A DNA stretch of 64,000 nucleotides from DAXETY01 sp051155755 (GCA_051155755.1 DAXETY010000056.1:35816-99815); one strand, 5' to 3'. Numbered from the stretch's first letter, positions 1-8,483 are shown. Notes: generated from the letters alone by a model not told the origin. Numbers and translations: made by a program.

Positions 1-1020
1 AACCGGGAACTGCTGCGCCGCAATCGGCAGGAAGCCCGTCAGATCGTCGAAGACATCACCGGTCGCCAGCAGCAGATGCAGCAAATTCGCTCCATGATCG
101 AAACGACGGCCGCAGGGGCCGCAGCCAAGATCAAGCAGGAAATCAATCTCGAGGTGAATCGGTTTTTCGATTCGGGCACCGGCGGCTGTCTCGGCAAGGT
201 GGTGGATATCATTCGGGCCTATCAAATCGACTTGAACAAGTATCGCAGCACCCTGCACGATGGCGGATTTTCCAACGCATTGTACCTGGTGTTTCAGGAG
301 TTCAAGCAGGCTCTGGACAAGGCGATGACCGGCACCATCTATCCCGAGGTGGTTCGTTTCACACACGGGCAGGAAGAAAAAATCGAAACTTATTATCGCT
401 CCATCTACGAGCCTTTTGAAGGGATTGTCGAGCAGGCCCTTATGGCGGTGTTTGCGCGCCTGCAGGAAATGGAGTTGACCGAACCCGCATCGGATGATCT
501 GCCCGGCGCAGTGGAGCTGCCCTCGGTAGAATCCGTCAAGAATGCCGCCGGTCTGAAACTGCCGCCCATGGTGGCTTTTCTGCGGTATTCCGCCAAAATC
601 AAAACCGAAGCGTTTTTGAATCTTGGTTTTTTCAGTTTGCTGCAGGGCTTTCAGAAATTGCTGCGAAAAAACAGACCCGCGGGCGAATCACAGGTCCGGG
701 CCCTGAAACGCAGTGTCGATCACATGAAGAAGTTGACCGAGGAGTCGCTGCTGTTCCAGTGCAAGGATTACCGCGAAAACCTGAAATTCCGATACCTGTA
801 TAAGCTCGTTGACGCCGTTTCCCAGGCAATGGCCGAAACCGTGCTGTCGCGGTTTCAAACCTTCGGGTCCGACACCGCCACGGCACTGCAGCAGATTCAG
901 GAGCGCCATTCGGGCCGGGAAGAAGTCGGCACGGCGATTGCCGCCATGGATCGCCAGACTTCCATGCTGGGCGATCAGCTTCAGCAGCTGAAAATAGACA
1001 TCGATGCAAATAAAACCTAA
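1..1020 (+). CDS. C-terminal part of a probable dynamin-family GTPase-like protein (partial, 5' end outside window)
   Basis: The reading frame is open from the first base of the window to the stop at 1018-1020, so about 340 C-terminal residues are seen and the start lies upstream. An internal ATG at 76 is not needed as a start. The visible part is almost entirely amphipathic and helical, with no GTPase motifs, and contains Gly/hydrophobic stretches around residues 30-60 and 175-205 counted from that ATG. This pattern fits the stalk and membrane-binding part of bacterial dynamin-like proteins, which would act at the inner membrane. That family call is a weak inference from composition and needs the missing N-terminal G domain to confirm it. 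A stem-loop overlaps the stop codon. Confidence 0.4.
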   Translation, partial: NRELLRRNRQEARQIVEDITGRQQQMQQIRSMIETTAAGAAAKIKQEINLEVNRFFDSGTGGCLGKVVDIIRAYQIDLNKYRSTLHDGGFSNALYLVFQEFKQALDKAMTGTIYPEVVRFTHGQEEKIETYYRSIYEPFEGIVEQALMAVFARLQEMELTEPASDDLPGAVELPSVESVKNAAGLKLPPMVAFLRYSAKIKTEAFLNLGFFSLLQGFQKLLRKNRPAGESQVRALKRSVDHMKKLTEESLLFQCKDYRENLKFRYLYKLVDAVSQAMAETVLSRFQTFGSDTATALQQIQERHSGREEVGTAIAAMDRQTSMLGDQLQQLKIDIDANKT

Positions 1021-1069
1021 AATGAGCGTTTCAAATTTTTCAAAAAATATATTTTCGCTCAATTTAGGT
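1017..1069 (+). terminator. Inverted repeat overlapping the stop of the dynamin-like gene, with a copy of the dispersed GAGCGTTTCAAATTTT repeat
   Basis: The arms CCTAAAATGAGCG (1017-1029) and CGCTCAATTTAGG (about 1057-1069) pair with one mismatch, and the left arm includes the stop codon. The loop holds an AT-rich copy of the window's most common short repeat. It lies between the convergent dynamin-like and YcaO genes and could act as a bidirectional terminator. No classical T-run follows. Confidence 0.5.
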
Positions 1070-1096
1070 AAAACCTAAGGATTCGGACGGAACCGC

Positions 1097-2833
1097 TCAG
1101 GCGGTGCCTTCCATCAGCCGCTCCAGACTCTCCCGGGCAAATGAAAGGGTGGGGTCGAGCTCCAGGGCCATTACGTAATAGCGAATGGCCTGGTCGCTGT
1201 CGCCCAGGTCGCGGTAGTTGGAGGCAATGTTGGCGTAATCGATGGCGGATGTGGGATCCAGGGCGATTACTTTTTTAAAACAGCGCAGCGCCTGTTCGTG
1301 CTGTTTGAGCTTGAAATAACAGAAGCCTTTCAGGTTGTGGATGTCGGTACGCTCCCGATCCATGGCTTCACCCTCCCGCAACACTTCCAGAGCCCGGCGA
1401 TACTGCCCCATTTCCTTGTAGCAAATTCCCGAGTAAGAGTAGATGGTCACCATTTCCTCGACCGGTGGACGCCGGTCCAAGGCTTGTCGAAAATGCTGCA
1501 GGGCCGCTTCGGGTTTGCCCAGCGCCAGATAGCTCGAGCCGAGATAGAAACTGAGGTAGTATTTGCCCGGCAGTGTCTGTTCGAACCGCTGCAGATGCTC
1601 GATGGCCGCTTGGGGCGGCAGGTTTTCACACAGCAGCTTGGCACAGAACATGCCCACGCTGGTACCCTGGGCACGCTCGCGAAAATGCGCTCCGGGCACG
1701 ATGGTGTAAAAGGCCGGCACCTGCAGCTGTGGATGCCGGGTGTCCAACACCAGGACTTCGAAGCTGCGGTCGGCCAGGGCGGCGATCAGGTTTTCCACTT
1801 CGATGCGGATGTTGTCGTTTGAAAGATCGGGCATCTCGGAAATCCGGACCATCCGCGGCGCATCGACCACGAAGGCGGCGTCTTCCAGGCGCGTGAATTT
1901 CGGCAGGCCGCTGGCGACATAATTGCTGCCGCTGTTAAAGTCTCCGGCCAGCTGGGCGACTTCGGTCAAAGCTCGGCTGACGGCTTTTTCAGGCCCCGGG
2001 GTGGTGCCGGCCGTCCAGACGATTTCACTTTTTTCCGGGAAGGTAGTCGGATCGTATGCCAGTGCACCGACGGTGGGAATGCCCGTGTCGAGACTGAAAT
2101 CGGTCAGGTAAAGCTCGATGCCGGCTTTGCGGTATTTCGTCAGCATTTCACGCACGGCCGGATCCCGGACCGAGTCCGGATCGACGGCCGGCAAACGCAG
2201 ACGCCCGCGGCTGACCAGAGAGGATACGTGCCGTTCGACAATTTCGCAGATTCCCTGGCTCAGCGCCTCCTCGACGCAATTACCGGCCGAAGGGCCGTTG
2301 AACTCGTTGATGGCATAAAACCAGTCGAAGGGAACCAGTAGGCTTTGATCGCGGGTCAGGTTGTAGGCTCGCGCCCATTTCAACGGCAGTTCTTCGAAAA
2401 TCCTGCGGGCCTGGTCCAGTTCGTCCGATTCGTCGTGGACCGACCGGGCAATCATTTCGAAGGGCAGGGCGTCTTTTGCCACCTCACGGTAGGTGCCCAC
2501 CGTGAAATTGGCTTCGTTTTTCACGAAGCTGAAAAAACTGAATCGTTCGGCCAGTTCCATCACCGCACTGGCTTCGGCCTGGGTCGCAGTGGCGCCTTTG
2601 CCCATCTGCTTTTTGGTTCCGGTTAAATCCGCCGCGTCCTTGCCGCAGTAGCTGAAGTACACCGGAATGTCCAGGCGGCCCTTGTCAATGCGCAGGGTCT
2701 GTTCCAAAATCTTCAAATCGAGGGATTCCAGCCGCCGGCGAAATCGCCGCACCGTTTCCTCCGGAGCGATGACTTTGTCCTGGTCAACGGTGTATCCTTT
2801 GAATGCGTCCTGCAGTATGATTTTTTCAGTCAT
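1097..2833 (-). CDS. YcaO-domain protein with C-terminal TPR repeats
   Basis: The protein has 578 aa from the ATG at 2833. An upstream in-frame ATG at 2878 would add 15 residues. The N-terminal two thirds match the YcaO ATP-binding fold: a Ser-x3-Glu-x2-Glu-Arg block near residues 95-105 (SAVMELAER) and a second acidic block near 185-200 (EEALSQGICEIVERH) are the ATP/Mg ligands of the family. The last ~170 residues contain about four TPR units with the typical Tyr/Gly/Ala spacing. YcaO enzymes phosphorylate amide backbones to drive azoline, thioamide or amidine formation, or act as accessory factors in ribosomal S12 methylthiolation. No partner enzyme or precursor peptide gene is adjacent, so the substrate is unknown. 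The TPR tail suggests binding of a protein partner. Confidence 0.85.
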   Translation of the reverse strand: MTEKIILQDAFKGYTVDQDKVIAPEETVRRFRRRLESLDLKILEQTLRIDKGRLDIPVYFSYCGKDAADLTGTKKQMGKGATATQAEASAVMELAERFSFFSFVKNEANFTVGTYREVAKDALPFEMIARSVHDESDELDQARRIFEELPLKWARAYNLTRDQSLLVPFDWFYAINEFNGPSAGNCVEEALSQGICEIVERHVSSLVSRGRLRLPAVDPDSVRDPAVREMLTKYRKAGIELYLTDFSLDTGIPTVGALAYDPTTFPEKSEIVWTAGTTPGPEKAVSRALTEVAQLAGDFNSGSNYVASGLPKFTRLEDAAFVVDAPRMVRISEMPDLSNDNIRIEVENLIAALADRSFEVLVLDTRHPQLQVPAFYTIVPGAHFRERAQGTSVGMFCAKLLCENLPPQAAIEHLQRFEQTLPGKYYLSFYLGSSYLALGKPEAALQHFRQALDRRPPVEEMVTIYSYSGICYKEMGQYRRALEVLREGEAMDRERTDIHNLKGFCYFKLKQHEQALRCFKKVIALDPTSAIDYANIASNYRDLGDSDQAIRYYVMALELDPTLSFARESLERLMEGTA

Positions 2834-2960
2834 GAAAGCGATCCGTGGATGAGTTACCGTAATGAAACGGAAATTCAACTACCACCAGGTGGTAGCCGGT
2901 TTGTTCAGAAGTCTGAAACTCTTACCAAAAATCGAAAAAAACGCAAGGATTAAATACCAT

Positions 2961-2989
2961 TTGACCGAATCGGAGGCATTTGGTAAAAG
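2961..2989 (+). promoter_or_regulatory. Putative sigma-70 promoter of tRNA-Ala
   Basis: TTGACC (2961-2966), a 17-bp spacer and TAAAAG (2984-2989) lie about 17 bp before the mature 5' end of the tRNA. The -35 box is good and the -10 box weak. Confidence 0.5.
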
Positions 2990-3005
2990 TACCGTTTACA
3001 CGCGT

Positions 3006-3081
3006 GGGGATGTAGCTCAGCTGGGAGAGCGCAGCGTTCGCAACGCTGAAGTCGAGGGTTCGAATCCCTTCATCTCCACCA
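3006..3081 (+). tRNA. tRNA-Ala (anticodon CGC)
   Basis: The cloverleaf is complete. Acceptor arm GGGGATG pairs with CATCTCC, with one G-U pair. The D arm starts with the AGCTCAG motif, the anticodon stem is CAGCG/CGCTG with loop TTCGCAA (anticodon CGC), and the T arm is GAGGG-TTCGAAT-CCCTT. The discriminator A is followed by an encoded CCA. The tRNA reads GCG alanine codons. Confidence 0.95.
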
Positions 3082-3098
3082 ATACCTAAAAAAATAGA

Positions 3099-3132
3099 AT
3101 GCCGCTGGATGCATGCCAGCGGCATTTTTTTT
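3099..3132 (+). terminator. Rho-independent terminator of tRNA-Ala
   Basis: A perfect 10-bp stem (ATGCCGCTGG / CCAGCGGCAT) around a 7-nt loop is followed directly by a run of eight T residues. Confidence 0.93.
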
Positions 3133-3611
3133 GGAACCGGGACGAACCGCCCCGGACGGGTATTGACTGAAATGTACACCGAAGTGAGAACCTAAAATAT
3201 AAAGTTCTAATGTATGAGAACTTTTACGGCTCTGCAGGCGTCTTTGAAAGGCGGAAGGAAGACGCGCGGCAACGAAAGCGCGATTCCGGCAGGTTGCAAC
3301 AGCATTATAATGCCCGATTGGTTCACCGATCGCAAGCAAAATTTCGATGGTGCCGGCCGGCAGCGCCGCGGTGAATTGGTGACGGGGCGGTTCGACCGAC
3401 CTTTGGTGGATGGACCGCCGCCCTCATCTCAATGAACGCCGTTGCGGCTGCGATACGAGTTGACACGCAGGTGTCATGGTGATTTGGTACATCGTGGGTT
3501 CAAAACCTGTAATCCGGACTTCGATGTTGAACTTGCAGTCGCACCCGGTTTGGGCAAGAATCGAAATCCAAGACCGTCAAAAGTCCGAATTCGGGCTGAA
3601 AGCAATGGCGG
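3133..3611. other. Intergenic region with palindromes and a repeat remnant, no gene recognised
   Basis: No convincing coding frame is seen. It holds an 8-bp perfect inverted repeat AAAGTTCT-n8-AGAACTTT (3201-3224), a TGACAC-GCAG-GTGTCA palindrome (3461-3476) that could be an operator for the downstream radical SAM gene, a TATAAT-like box near 3307, and the right-end fragment of the hairpin element at 3519-3562. Confidence 0.5.
3519..3562 (+). repeat. Solo right end of the multi-hairpin (IS200/IS605-like) repeat
   Basis: These 44 bases, ending GGGCAAGAATC, match the right end of the element at 44164-44293 with one difference. The left hairpin is absent, so this is a truncated copy. It lies 50 bp before the radical SAM start codon. 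Confidence 0.7.
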
Positions 3612-4487
3612 ATGCACTACGAAGGCCCCATATACCGACCGCCCAGTGAGGCCGATTCCTTGCTGGTGCAGGCCACGGTGGGCTGTCCCTGGAACCGTTG
3701 CACTTTCTGTATGGTCTACAAGAAAGGTCCGGTCTTCCGGGAGCGGTCAACCGCCGAGATCGGCAACGACCTGATCGAAGCCCGCCGGCTCTACGGCGAC
3801 CGGGTGCGCACCCTGTTTCTGCCGGCCGGAAATACCATCGCCATGCGCACTGAACGCCTGGCGGCTGTGTGCATGCACGCCCGCCGTGTCTTTCCCCGGC
3901 TGGAGCGGATTACGGTCTACGGTTCGTCGCAGTACATCTACCGCAAGGGGATTGCCGACTTAAAGCGCCTGGCCGATGCCGGGTTGACCCGCATTCACGT
4001 AGGGCTTGAATCCGGCGACGACGCGGTTCTGAGGCGAATCCGCAAGGGCACCGACAGTGCCCGGCAGACCGAAGCCGGCCGCCAGGTGATCGAGGCCGGA
4101 CTGGAACTGAGTCTTTACGTCATCCTGGGAATCGGCGGCACAGCCCATACCGATCAGCACGCCCGCGCAACGGCCGCGGTGATCAACGCCATCCGGCCGC
4201 ATTTCATTCGGCTGCGGACGTTCGTGCCCAAGATCGGCACGCCGCTGTTACAGGACGTCGAGAGAGGGCGCTTCGAAATGCTCGGCCCCCACGGCGTGCT
4301 GCGGGAAACCCGCCGCATCGTAGAAGCCCTGGACACGCCCGGCGAACTGGTCAGCGACCACTATACCAATTACATCAACCTCGCCGGACGGCTGCCGCAG
4401 GATCGCCATCGGCTCTTGGCCACGATCGATGCCGCCCTGCGGCGCGAGGAAGCCTGCTTTCGGCCGTTTTTCGTCGGAACGCAGTAA
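3612..4487 (+). CDS. Radical SAM protein of the Cx4CxxC (COG1032-like) type
   Basis: The protein has 291 aa. The [4Fe-4S] cluster motif is C25-x4-C30-x2-C33 (CPWNRCTFC), followed by a Lys/Gly/Phe/Arg segment. The spacing differs from the canonical Cx3CxxC but is normal for a subfamily of short COG1032 proteins. An SAM-binding GLESGDD motif sits near residues 130-140. No B12-binding, TRAM or second cluster domain is present. It should cleave S-adenosylmethionine to a 5'-deoxyadenosyl radical; the substrate is unknown. The ATG at 3612 follows a weak GGCGG. The gene stands alone between a repeat fragment and the phosphatase gene. Confidence 0.85.
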   Translation: MHYEGPIYRPPSEADSLLVQATVGCPWNRCTFCMVYKKGPVFRERSTAEIGNDLIEARRLYGDRVRTLFLPAGNTIAMRTERLAAVCMHARRVFPRLERITVYGSSQYIYRKGIADLKRLADAGLTRIHVGLESGDDAVLRRIRKGTDSARQTEAGRQVIEAGLELSLYVILGIGGTAHTDQHARATAAVINAIRPHFIRLRTFVPKIGTPLLQDVERGRFEMLGPHGVLRETRRIVEALDTPGELVSDHYTNYINLAGRLPQDRHRLLATIDAALRREEACFRPFFVGTQ

Positions 4488-4701
4488 GCGCTCCGGCCGC
4501 AGGGTTCATTTTTGAGGAGATTGGGCCGATTTCAAGTGTTTTTGCGACAGCAAATCAGTTTGCTTTTTCCAGAGGGCGAATGGTGCAGGGTGATCGATTG
4601 TCAATCCGGCACTTCCGGCGATGTTCAGGGGCTGTGGTTCACTGGGTGATCTGTTCTCGCACGATGCTCTTGTCTTGATAACCTGTATGGGAGAGACGCC
4701 C

Positions 4702-6138
4702 GTGTCCGATCGGGAAGATTTGCAGCGGAAATTGATTCAACTGCAAAAAGAGAAATCCGCCTTTCAGGCCCAATGCGACCTGTTCCAGGAATTTATTCGA
4801 ATGGCCAGGGCGCCGGAAGAAACCGAATTTCTGAAAAAGACCCTGGCTAAAATTGTCGGTATCTCCGCTGACTTAACCGGTGCCGATTCCGGAAGTCTGT
4901 TTCTGCTGGACAGTGACGGGGTGGTGGTGGACAGCATACTGGCCCGGGGCGAGGTGTCTTCCGAAACCCGCTCGGCGGTGATCGGCTCGGTGTTGAAAAA
5001 AGGTCTGGCCGGCTGGGCGGTTCACCATCAGCAAATCGGCCTGGTGGACGACACCCGCACCGATGATCGCTGGCTTGTATTTCGGGATCAACCCTACGAG
5101 ATTCGTTCGGCCATGGCGATACCGATCGTCAGCGGTGAAATGGTGCTGGGCATCCTTACGCTGATGCACTCGGATCCGCGACATTTCAGGGCCGAAATGG
5201 TCGATTTGATGCGCATCACCGCCAACCAGCTGGCCCTGGTATTGGAAAATGCCTACTTGTTTTCCAAACTCAACGAATCCTTCCGTTCCCTGGGGATCGC
5301 CAAAAAGAAGATCGATCTTTACTCCAAGGCCCTTGAAGCCGAACTGGATCGCGGCCGCCGGATTCAAAAAGACTTTTTACCCAGACAGCTGCCGTCTCTT
5401 TCAAACTGGGCGGTCGAAGCCTTTTTTCAGCCGGCCCGGCAAGTATCCGGGGACTTTTATGACATGTTCATGCTGCCGGGTGGTTATGTCGCCATTACAA
5501 TGGGCGACGTTTGCGATAAGGGGGTCGGATCGGCCTTGTTCATGGCCCTGTTTCGGAGCCTGATTCGCATCTATTCCCGTCAGGCGCTGTTGCGCAGCGA
5601 TGTCCGCGGCCGGCCGGAATCGTCGACGAACGGTGCGGCCGGCCGTGAGCCTGCCGAACCTTCCGCTGCATTGCGGGCCATCGATCGGACCAACGACTAT
5701 ATCGCCCGGGAACACGGTGAGATGAGCATGTTCGCCACCATCTTTTTCTGTGTCCTGAATCCGGATAACGGCGAGCTGTTTTATGTGAACGGCGGTCACG
5801 AACCGGTGTTCGTTCTGCGCAGCCAGGGTATCGAACCGTTGCACCGCACCGGACCGGCCGTGGGATTGGTCGAGCGGCAGAACTTCGGCATCCGACAGAC
5901 CGCACTTCACCGCGGAGATATCCTGTTTGCCTACACGGACGGTCTCACCGAGGCGCGCTCTGGCCGGGACGAACTTTTCACCCGCCAGCGGCTGGAAACG
6001 CTGCTGGCAAAACCGTTCGAATCGGCGGTCCAACTGCTGGAGAACATCACTTCCGAGCTTTCTGTTCACATCGGCGAGGCGACCCTGGAAGATGACATCA
6101 CCTTTTTGATCCTTGAACGGATGCGGCGTTCGATCTAA
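4702..6138 (+). CDS. GAF-domain PP2C/SpoIIE-type serine phosphatase (RsbU-like)
   Basis: A GAF sensor domain (about residues 30-190), a coiled-coil linker and a C-terminal SpoIIE/PP2C phosphatase domain follow in order. PP2C metal motifs are clear: SGDFYD, MGDVCDKG, NGGHEP, YTDGLTEAR and the final DDITF. The GTG at 4702 lies 8 bp after GGGAGAG and is preferred over ATG at 4687 or 4621. Such proteins dephosphorylate anti-sigma-factor antagonists in partner-switching cascades after the GAF domain senses a ligand. No antagonist or anti-sigma gene is adjacent, so the target is encoded elsewhere. A second SpoIIE phosphatase, with PilZ instead of GAF, lies at 60053-61297. Confidence 0.88.
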   Translation: MSDREDLQRKLIQLQKEKSAFQAQCDLFQEFIRMARAPEETEFLKKTLAKIVGISADLTGADSGSLFLLDSDGVVVDSILARGEVSSETRSAVIGSVLKKGLAGWAVHHQQIGLVDDTRTDDRWLVFRDQPYEIRSAMAIPIVSGEMVLGILTLMHSDPRHFRAEMVDLMRITANQLALVLENAYLFSKLNESFRSLGIAKKKIDLYSKALEAELDRGRRIQKDFLPRQLPSLSNWAVEAFFQPARQVSGDFYDMFMLPGGYVAITMGDVCDKGVGSALFMALFRSLIRIYSRQALLRSDVRGRPESSTNGAAGREPAEPSAALRAIDRTNDYIAREHGEMSMFATIFFCVLNPDNGELFYVNGGHEPVFVLRSQGIEPLHRTGPAVGLVERQNFGIRQTALHRGDILFAYTDGLTEARSGRDELFTRQRLETLLAKPFESAVQLLENITSELSVHIGEATLEDDITFLILERMRRSI

Positions 6139-6314
6139 TTTTTCGGAACCGCCGTCAAGTGATCCCTGAAGGGTGAATCGTTCAAAAAAAATGGGTGATT
6201 CCAAATTTTTGTGTAACGTTTCCTAATGTGTTGTCTCTATACATTCAAACGGTCAAAGCCCGGACCGTTTGAAAGGTGTGCGAAAATCTGCATTCATCTT
6301 TCCTCCTTACCTCA

Positions 6315-6354
6315 GCGCAGGGAGATCGAGTGATCTCCTTGCGCAACCTTTTTG
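6315..6354 (+). terminator. Rho-independent terminator
   Basis: A 13-bp stem with one G-T pair (GCGCAGGGAGATC / GATCTCCTTGCGC), a GAGT tetraloop and a downstream T5 run (6349-6353). Confidence 0.8.
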
Positions 6355-6530
6355 TTCCCGATTCCGGACCGATTTCGCAACGGTGTATCGCCGGACAAGA
6401 TCTGTCCCCAACCGCGGCAAGTTTTTGCGTTCACCGATTTTCCGGCCTGCGCAAGTCCGAGATTGTGTAACTTTTTATCGACAGGTGTCTCATTTTTTAT
6501 AGAATGTGCTTTCATCCAACCTCCATCAAG

Positions 6531-6559
6531 GGTGGCCCTCACCGGGCCACCTTCTTTTT
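6531..6559 (+). terminator. Rho-independent terminator
   Basis: GGTGGCCC and GGGCCACC form a perfect 8-bp stem with a 5-nt loop, followed by TTCTTTTT. It lies just before the Shine-Dalgarno of the small Cys-rich gene, so it may also work as an attenuator. Confidence 0.75.
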
Positions 6560-6591
6560 CGACTTCTCGCGGAAATCTTAGGAGATTCGGC

Positions 6592-6846
6592 GTGCCTCGG
6601 ATCAAGAAGGACTTTTCCATCGATCAATCCATTAAACTGCAATCCGGTAACTACTGTGAGTACGGAATCTTGTCCCGATGCACTGCCGGCAGCAGCTGGG
6701 CAAAACAGCGTTTGTGCCGTTTCGCAACGAAGTCGTCAATTGGAGAACGCTGCATGTATTATCGCAGCAATTTTGGCGGACATTGTGACTGTGTCGGCGC
6801 TCAGAGGGAGTATGCACGCATCTTGCGAGAAAAGTGTCGCCGGTGA
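6592..6846 (+). CDS. Small cysteine-rich protein of unknown function
   Basis: The 84-aa frame starts at GTG 6592, 7 bp after TAGGAGA, which is a good ribosome binding site. It has seven cysteines (about positions 22, 30, 42, 54, 65, 67, 82) and a His-Cys-Asp-Cys cluster near the end. The protein is strongly basic at both termini. The Cys spacing could bind zinc or an iron-sulfur cluster, but no family is recognised. A transcription terminator lies immediately upstream, so expression may be attenuated. The same frame runs open further upstream without a credible start. Confidence 0.55.
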   Translation: MPRIKKDFSIDQSIKLQSGNYCEYGILSRCTAGSSWAKQRLCRFATKSSIGERCMYYRSNFGGHCDCVGAQREYARILREKCRR

Positions 6847-6912
6847 GTCGGAAGCGCTTGACCGCCGAAATAATTTGTAGTAGAAACAGCATAATATCTG
6901 TCTTTCGAAATT

Positions 6913-6949
6913 GAGCGGTTCGATCGACAACCCCTCTTCAACCGCTCCA
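6913..6949 (+). terminator. Imperfect hairpin after the Cys-rich gene
   Basis: GAGCGGTT and AACCGCTC pair across a 20-nt loop. There is no T-run. Its left flank resembles the start of the dispersed GAGCGTTTC repeat. Confidence 0.3.
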
Positions 6950-6963
6950 ATGTGAATTTTCGA

Positions 6964-7088
6964 GTCAACTACCACCCGTGAAGCGGGTGGCTTGAATTTT
7001 CGGCCATAGGCCGAAAAGACAGAAGCACTTTTGTGCTTCGATGTTGAACTTGCACCGGGTGCATCGCACCCGGATTGGGCAAGAACCC
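6964..7088 (+). repeat. Full-length copy of the multi-hairpin (IS200/IS605-like) intergenic element
   Basis: Four hairpins follow in order: CCACCCG/CGGGTGG (6972-6990), TTTTCGGCC/GGCCGAAAA (6997-7017), GAAGCAC/GTGCTTC (7022-7039) and CCGGGTGC/GCACCCGG (7055-7073). It ends ATTGGGCAAGAACCC. No transposase is encoded. Related copies are at 3519-3562, 44164-44293 and 63237-63310. Subterminal hairpins and lack of terminal inverted repeats recall IS200/IS605-derived non-autonomous elements; that link is inferred. Confidence 0.75.
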
Positions 7089-7117
7089 ATATGGATGTTG
7101 CGGACGGAAAGGCGGCC

Positions 7118-7708
7118 ATGGACTCGCGCAAGGCGGATGTGCAACGTCAGACCCGCGAGACCCGGATTCGGATTCGGGTCGATCTGGACGGAAAGGGAAG
7201 TCATCAAATCAATACCGGCATTCCCTTTTTCGATCACATGCTCGTACTGTTCGCCGTGCACGGCTTTTTCGATCTGCAAGTGGACGCCGCCGGTGACATC
7301 GAGGTCGATCATCATCACACCGTCGAGGATGTCGGATTGGTAATGGGTGACGCGTTCCGGCAGGCCCTGAACGATCGGGCCGGTATTCGACGCTACGGTT
7401 ATGCAGTCACGCCGATGGATGAAACGCTGGCCGCGGTGGCCGTGGATCTCTCCGGCCGGCCGTTCCTGGTGTACAACGTGCCCGGCGTCGGTACCGGCGG
7501 CAGGATTTTCGATGCGGCCCTGGGCAAGGAATTCTTTCGCGCATTCAGCAACCGCTGCGGCCTGAACCTGCACATTAATGTCGCCTACGGTGAGAACGGG
7601 CACCACATCCTCGAGGCCGTCTTCAAAGCCACCGGTCGTGCCCTCGATCAGGCCGTGCAGTTGGATTCGAGAGTTGCCGGTGTTCACTCCTCCAAAGGCT
7701 CGTTTTAG
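7118..7708 (+). CDS. hisB: Imidazoleglycerol-phosphate dehydratase
   Basis: This is the dehydratase (EC 4.2.1.19) of histidine biosynthesis, converting imidazole glycerol phosphate to imidazole acetol phosphate. It is a monofunctional 196-aa form without the phosphatase domain. The family signatures are present: FFDHML, HHTVEDVG and, in the second half, GLNLHINV and HHILEAVFKA with the Mn-binding His/Glu residues. The ATG at 7118 follows GGAAAGGCGG and gives the usual family length. The frame opens further upstream only because it reads into the repeat element ending at 7088. The gene heads a short cluster with a lipoprotein gene and hisA. Confidence 0.95.
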   Translation: MDSRKADVQRQTRETRIRIRVDLDGKGSHQINTGIPFFDHMLVLFAVHGFFDLQVDAAGDIEVDHHHTVEDVGLVMGDAFRQALNDRAGIRRYGYAVTPMDETLAAVAVDLSGRPFLVYNVPGVGTGGRIFDAALGKEFFRAFSNRCGLNLHINVAYGENGHHILEAVFKATGRALDQAVQLDSRVAGVHSSKGSF

Positions 7709-7712
7709 TCGG

Positions 7713-8474
7713 GTGGCCTTTCATTTGAGACGCAATTCGGAACATAAAAGCGCCGCCTTGCCGACCGGGCTGCTGCCGGGCCAGGTCCGCTTGAACGGAC
7801 TGTTGCTGTGCGGGCTTCTGCTGATGTGGGTACTGGCGGCCGGCTGCAGCAGCGCGCCGGTCACGGGTCGCACGGTGACTTCCGCAGCGGGGATTGACAC
7901 CGTCGTGCTGATACCGTTTACCGATTTGACCGAGGTTTACGGAGAATCCGGGCTGATTGCCTGCCCTTTGAATCCCAAATATTTTGAAGCCGGCCCCACC
8001 GAAGAAAACGCCGAACAGGTTTTGACGGTGCTCACCGACCGCCAGCTGATCCGGAAGCGGGCGTTCGATGTGGCCCGATGGAATCGCAAGCTGGCTGAAA
8101 TTCCCGCAGACCGGGGAAGGTTCAACCAGGAGCGTAAGTTCGTCATGCGGGTTGGACGGGAAAGCGGCGCCGATGCGGTGTTGGTCGGCTATCTCTACGA
8201 GTTTCGACAACGAATGGGGGAAAAATACGCCGCCGATACGCCGGCGGCGGTGGCCTTCAGCCTGCACCTGGTCCGGACCGAAAACGGCGCAGACATATGG
8301 TACGGGTTTTTCGAAGAGACCCAGCAGGCCCTGAGTGAAAACCTGTTTCGTCTGTCGCTGTTTATCGAGCGGGGCGCCAGCTGGCAGACCGCCGAAGAGC
8401 TGGCGCAATACGGACTGAAAGAGCTTTGGAAAACCTTCCCGCAAAGACAATCCGATTCGAACTCCCGAGAGTGA
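7713..8474 (+). CDS. Lipoprotein of unknown function between hisB and hisA
   Basis: A hydrophobic segment ending in the lipobox LAAGC near residue 45 predicts lipidation at Cys and anchoring in the envelope. The mature part has alternating beta and helix segments (VVLIPF, AVLVGYLYEF, AFSLHLV, IWYGFFEE), reminiscent of the TolB-N/CsgG/LpoB-type fold of bacterial lipoproteins, but no family is assigned with certainty. The start is uncertain: GTG 7713 lies just after the hisB stop; TTG 7791 would give a shorter signal peptide; the frame also overlaps hisB upstream. hisA follows 9 bp later, so the genes are cotranscribed although no metabolic link is evident. Confidence 0.7.
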   Translation: MAFHLRRNSEHKSAALPTGLLPGQVRLNGLLLCGLLLMWVLAAGCSSAPVTGRTVTSAAGIDTVVLIPFTDLTEVYGESGLIACPLNPKYFEAGPTEENAEQVLTVLTDRQLIRKRAFDVARWNRKLAEIPADRGRFNQERKFVMRVGRESGADAVLVGYLYEFRQRMGEKYAADTPAAVAFSLHLVRTENGADIWYGFFEETQQALSENLFRLSLFIERGASWQTAEELAQYGLKELWKTFPQRQSDSNSRE

Positions 8475-8483
8475 TATTCCGAC

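Larger units (their letters stand above)
6139..6591 (+). other. Intergenic region with three strong hairpins; candidate small RNA
   Basis: There is no coding frame with a ribosome binding site. An 11-bp perfect hairpin (TTCAAACGGTC / GACCGTTTGAA, 6244-6273) is followed by a terminator-like hairpin at 6315-6354 and a second at 6531-6559. The first terminator is 175 bp beyond the phosphatase stop, so either the phosphatase mRNA has a long structured 3' end or a small RNA of about 100-160 nt is transcribed here. Confidence 0.45.
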
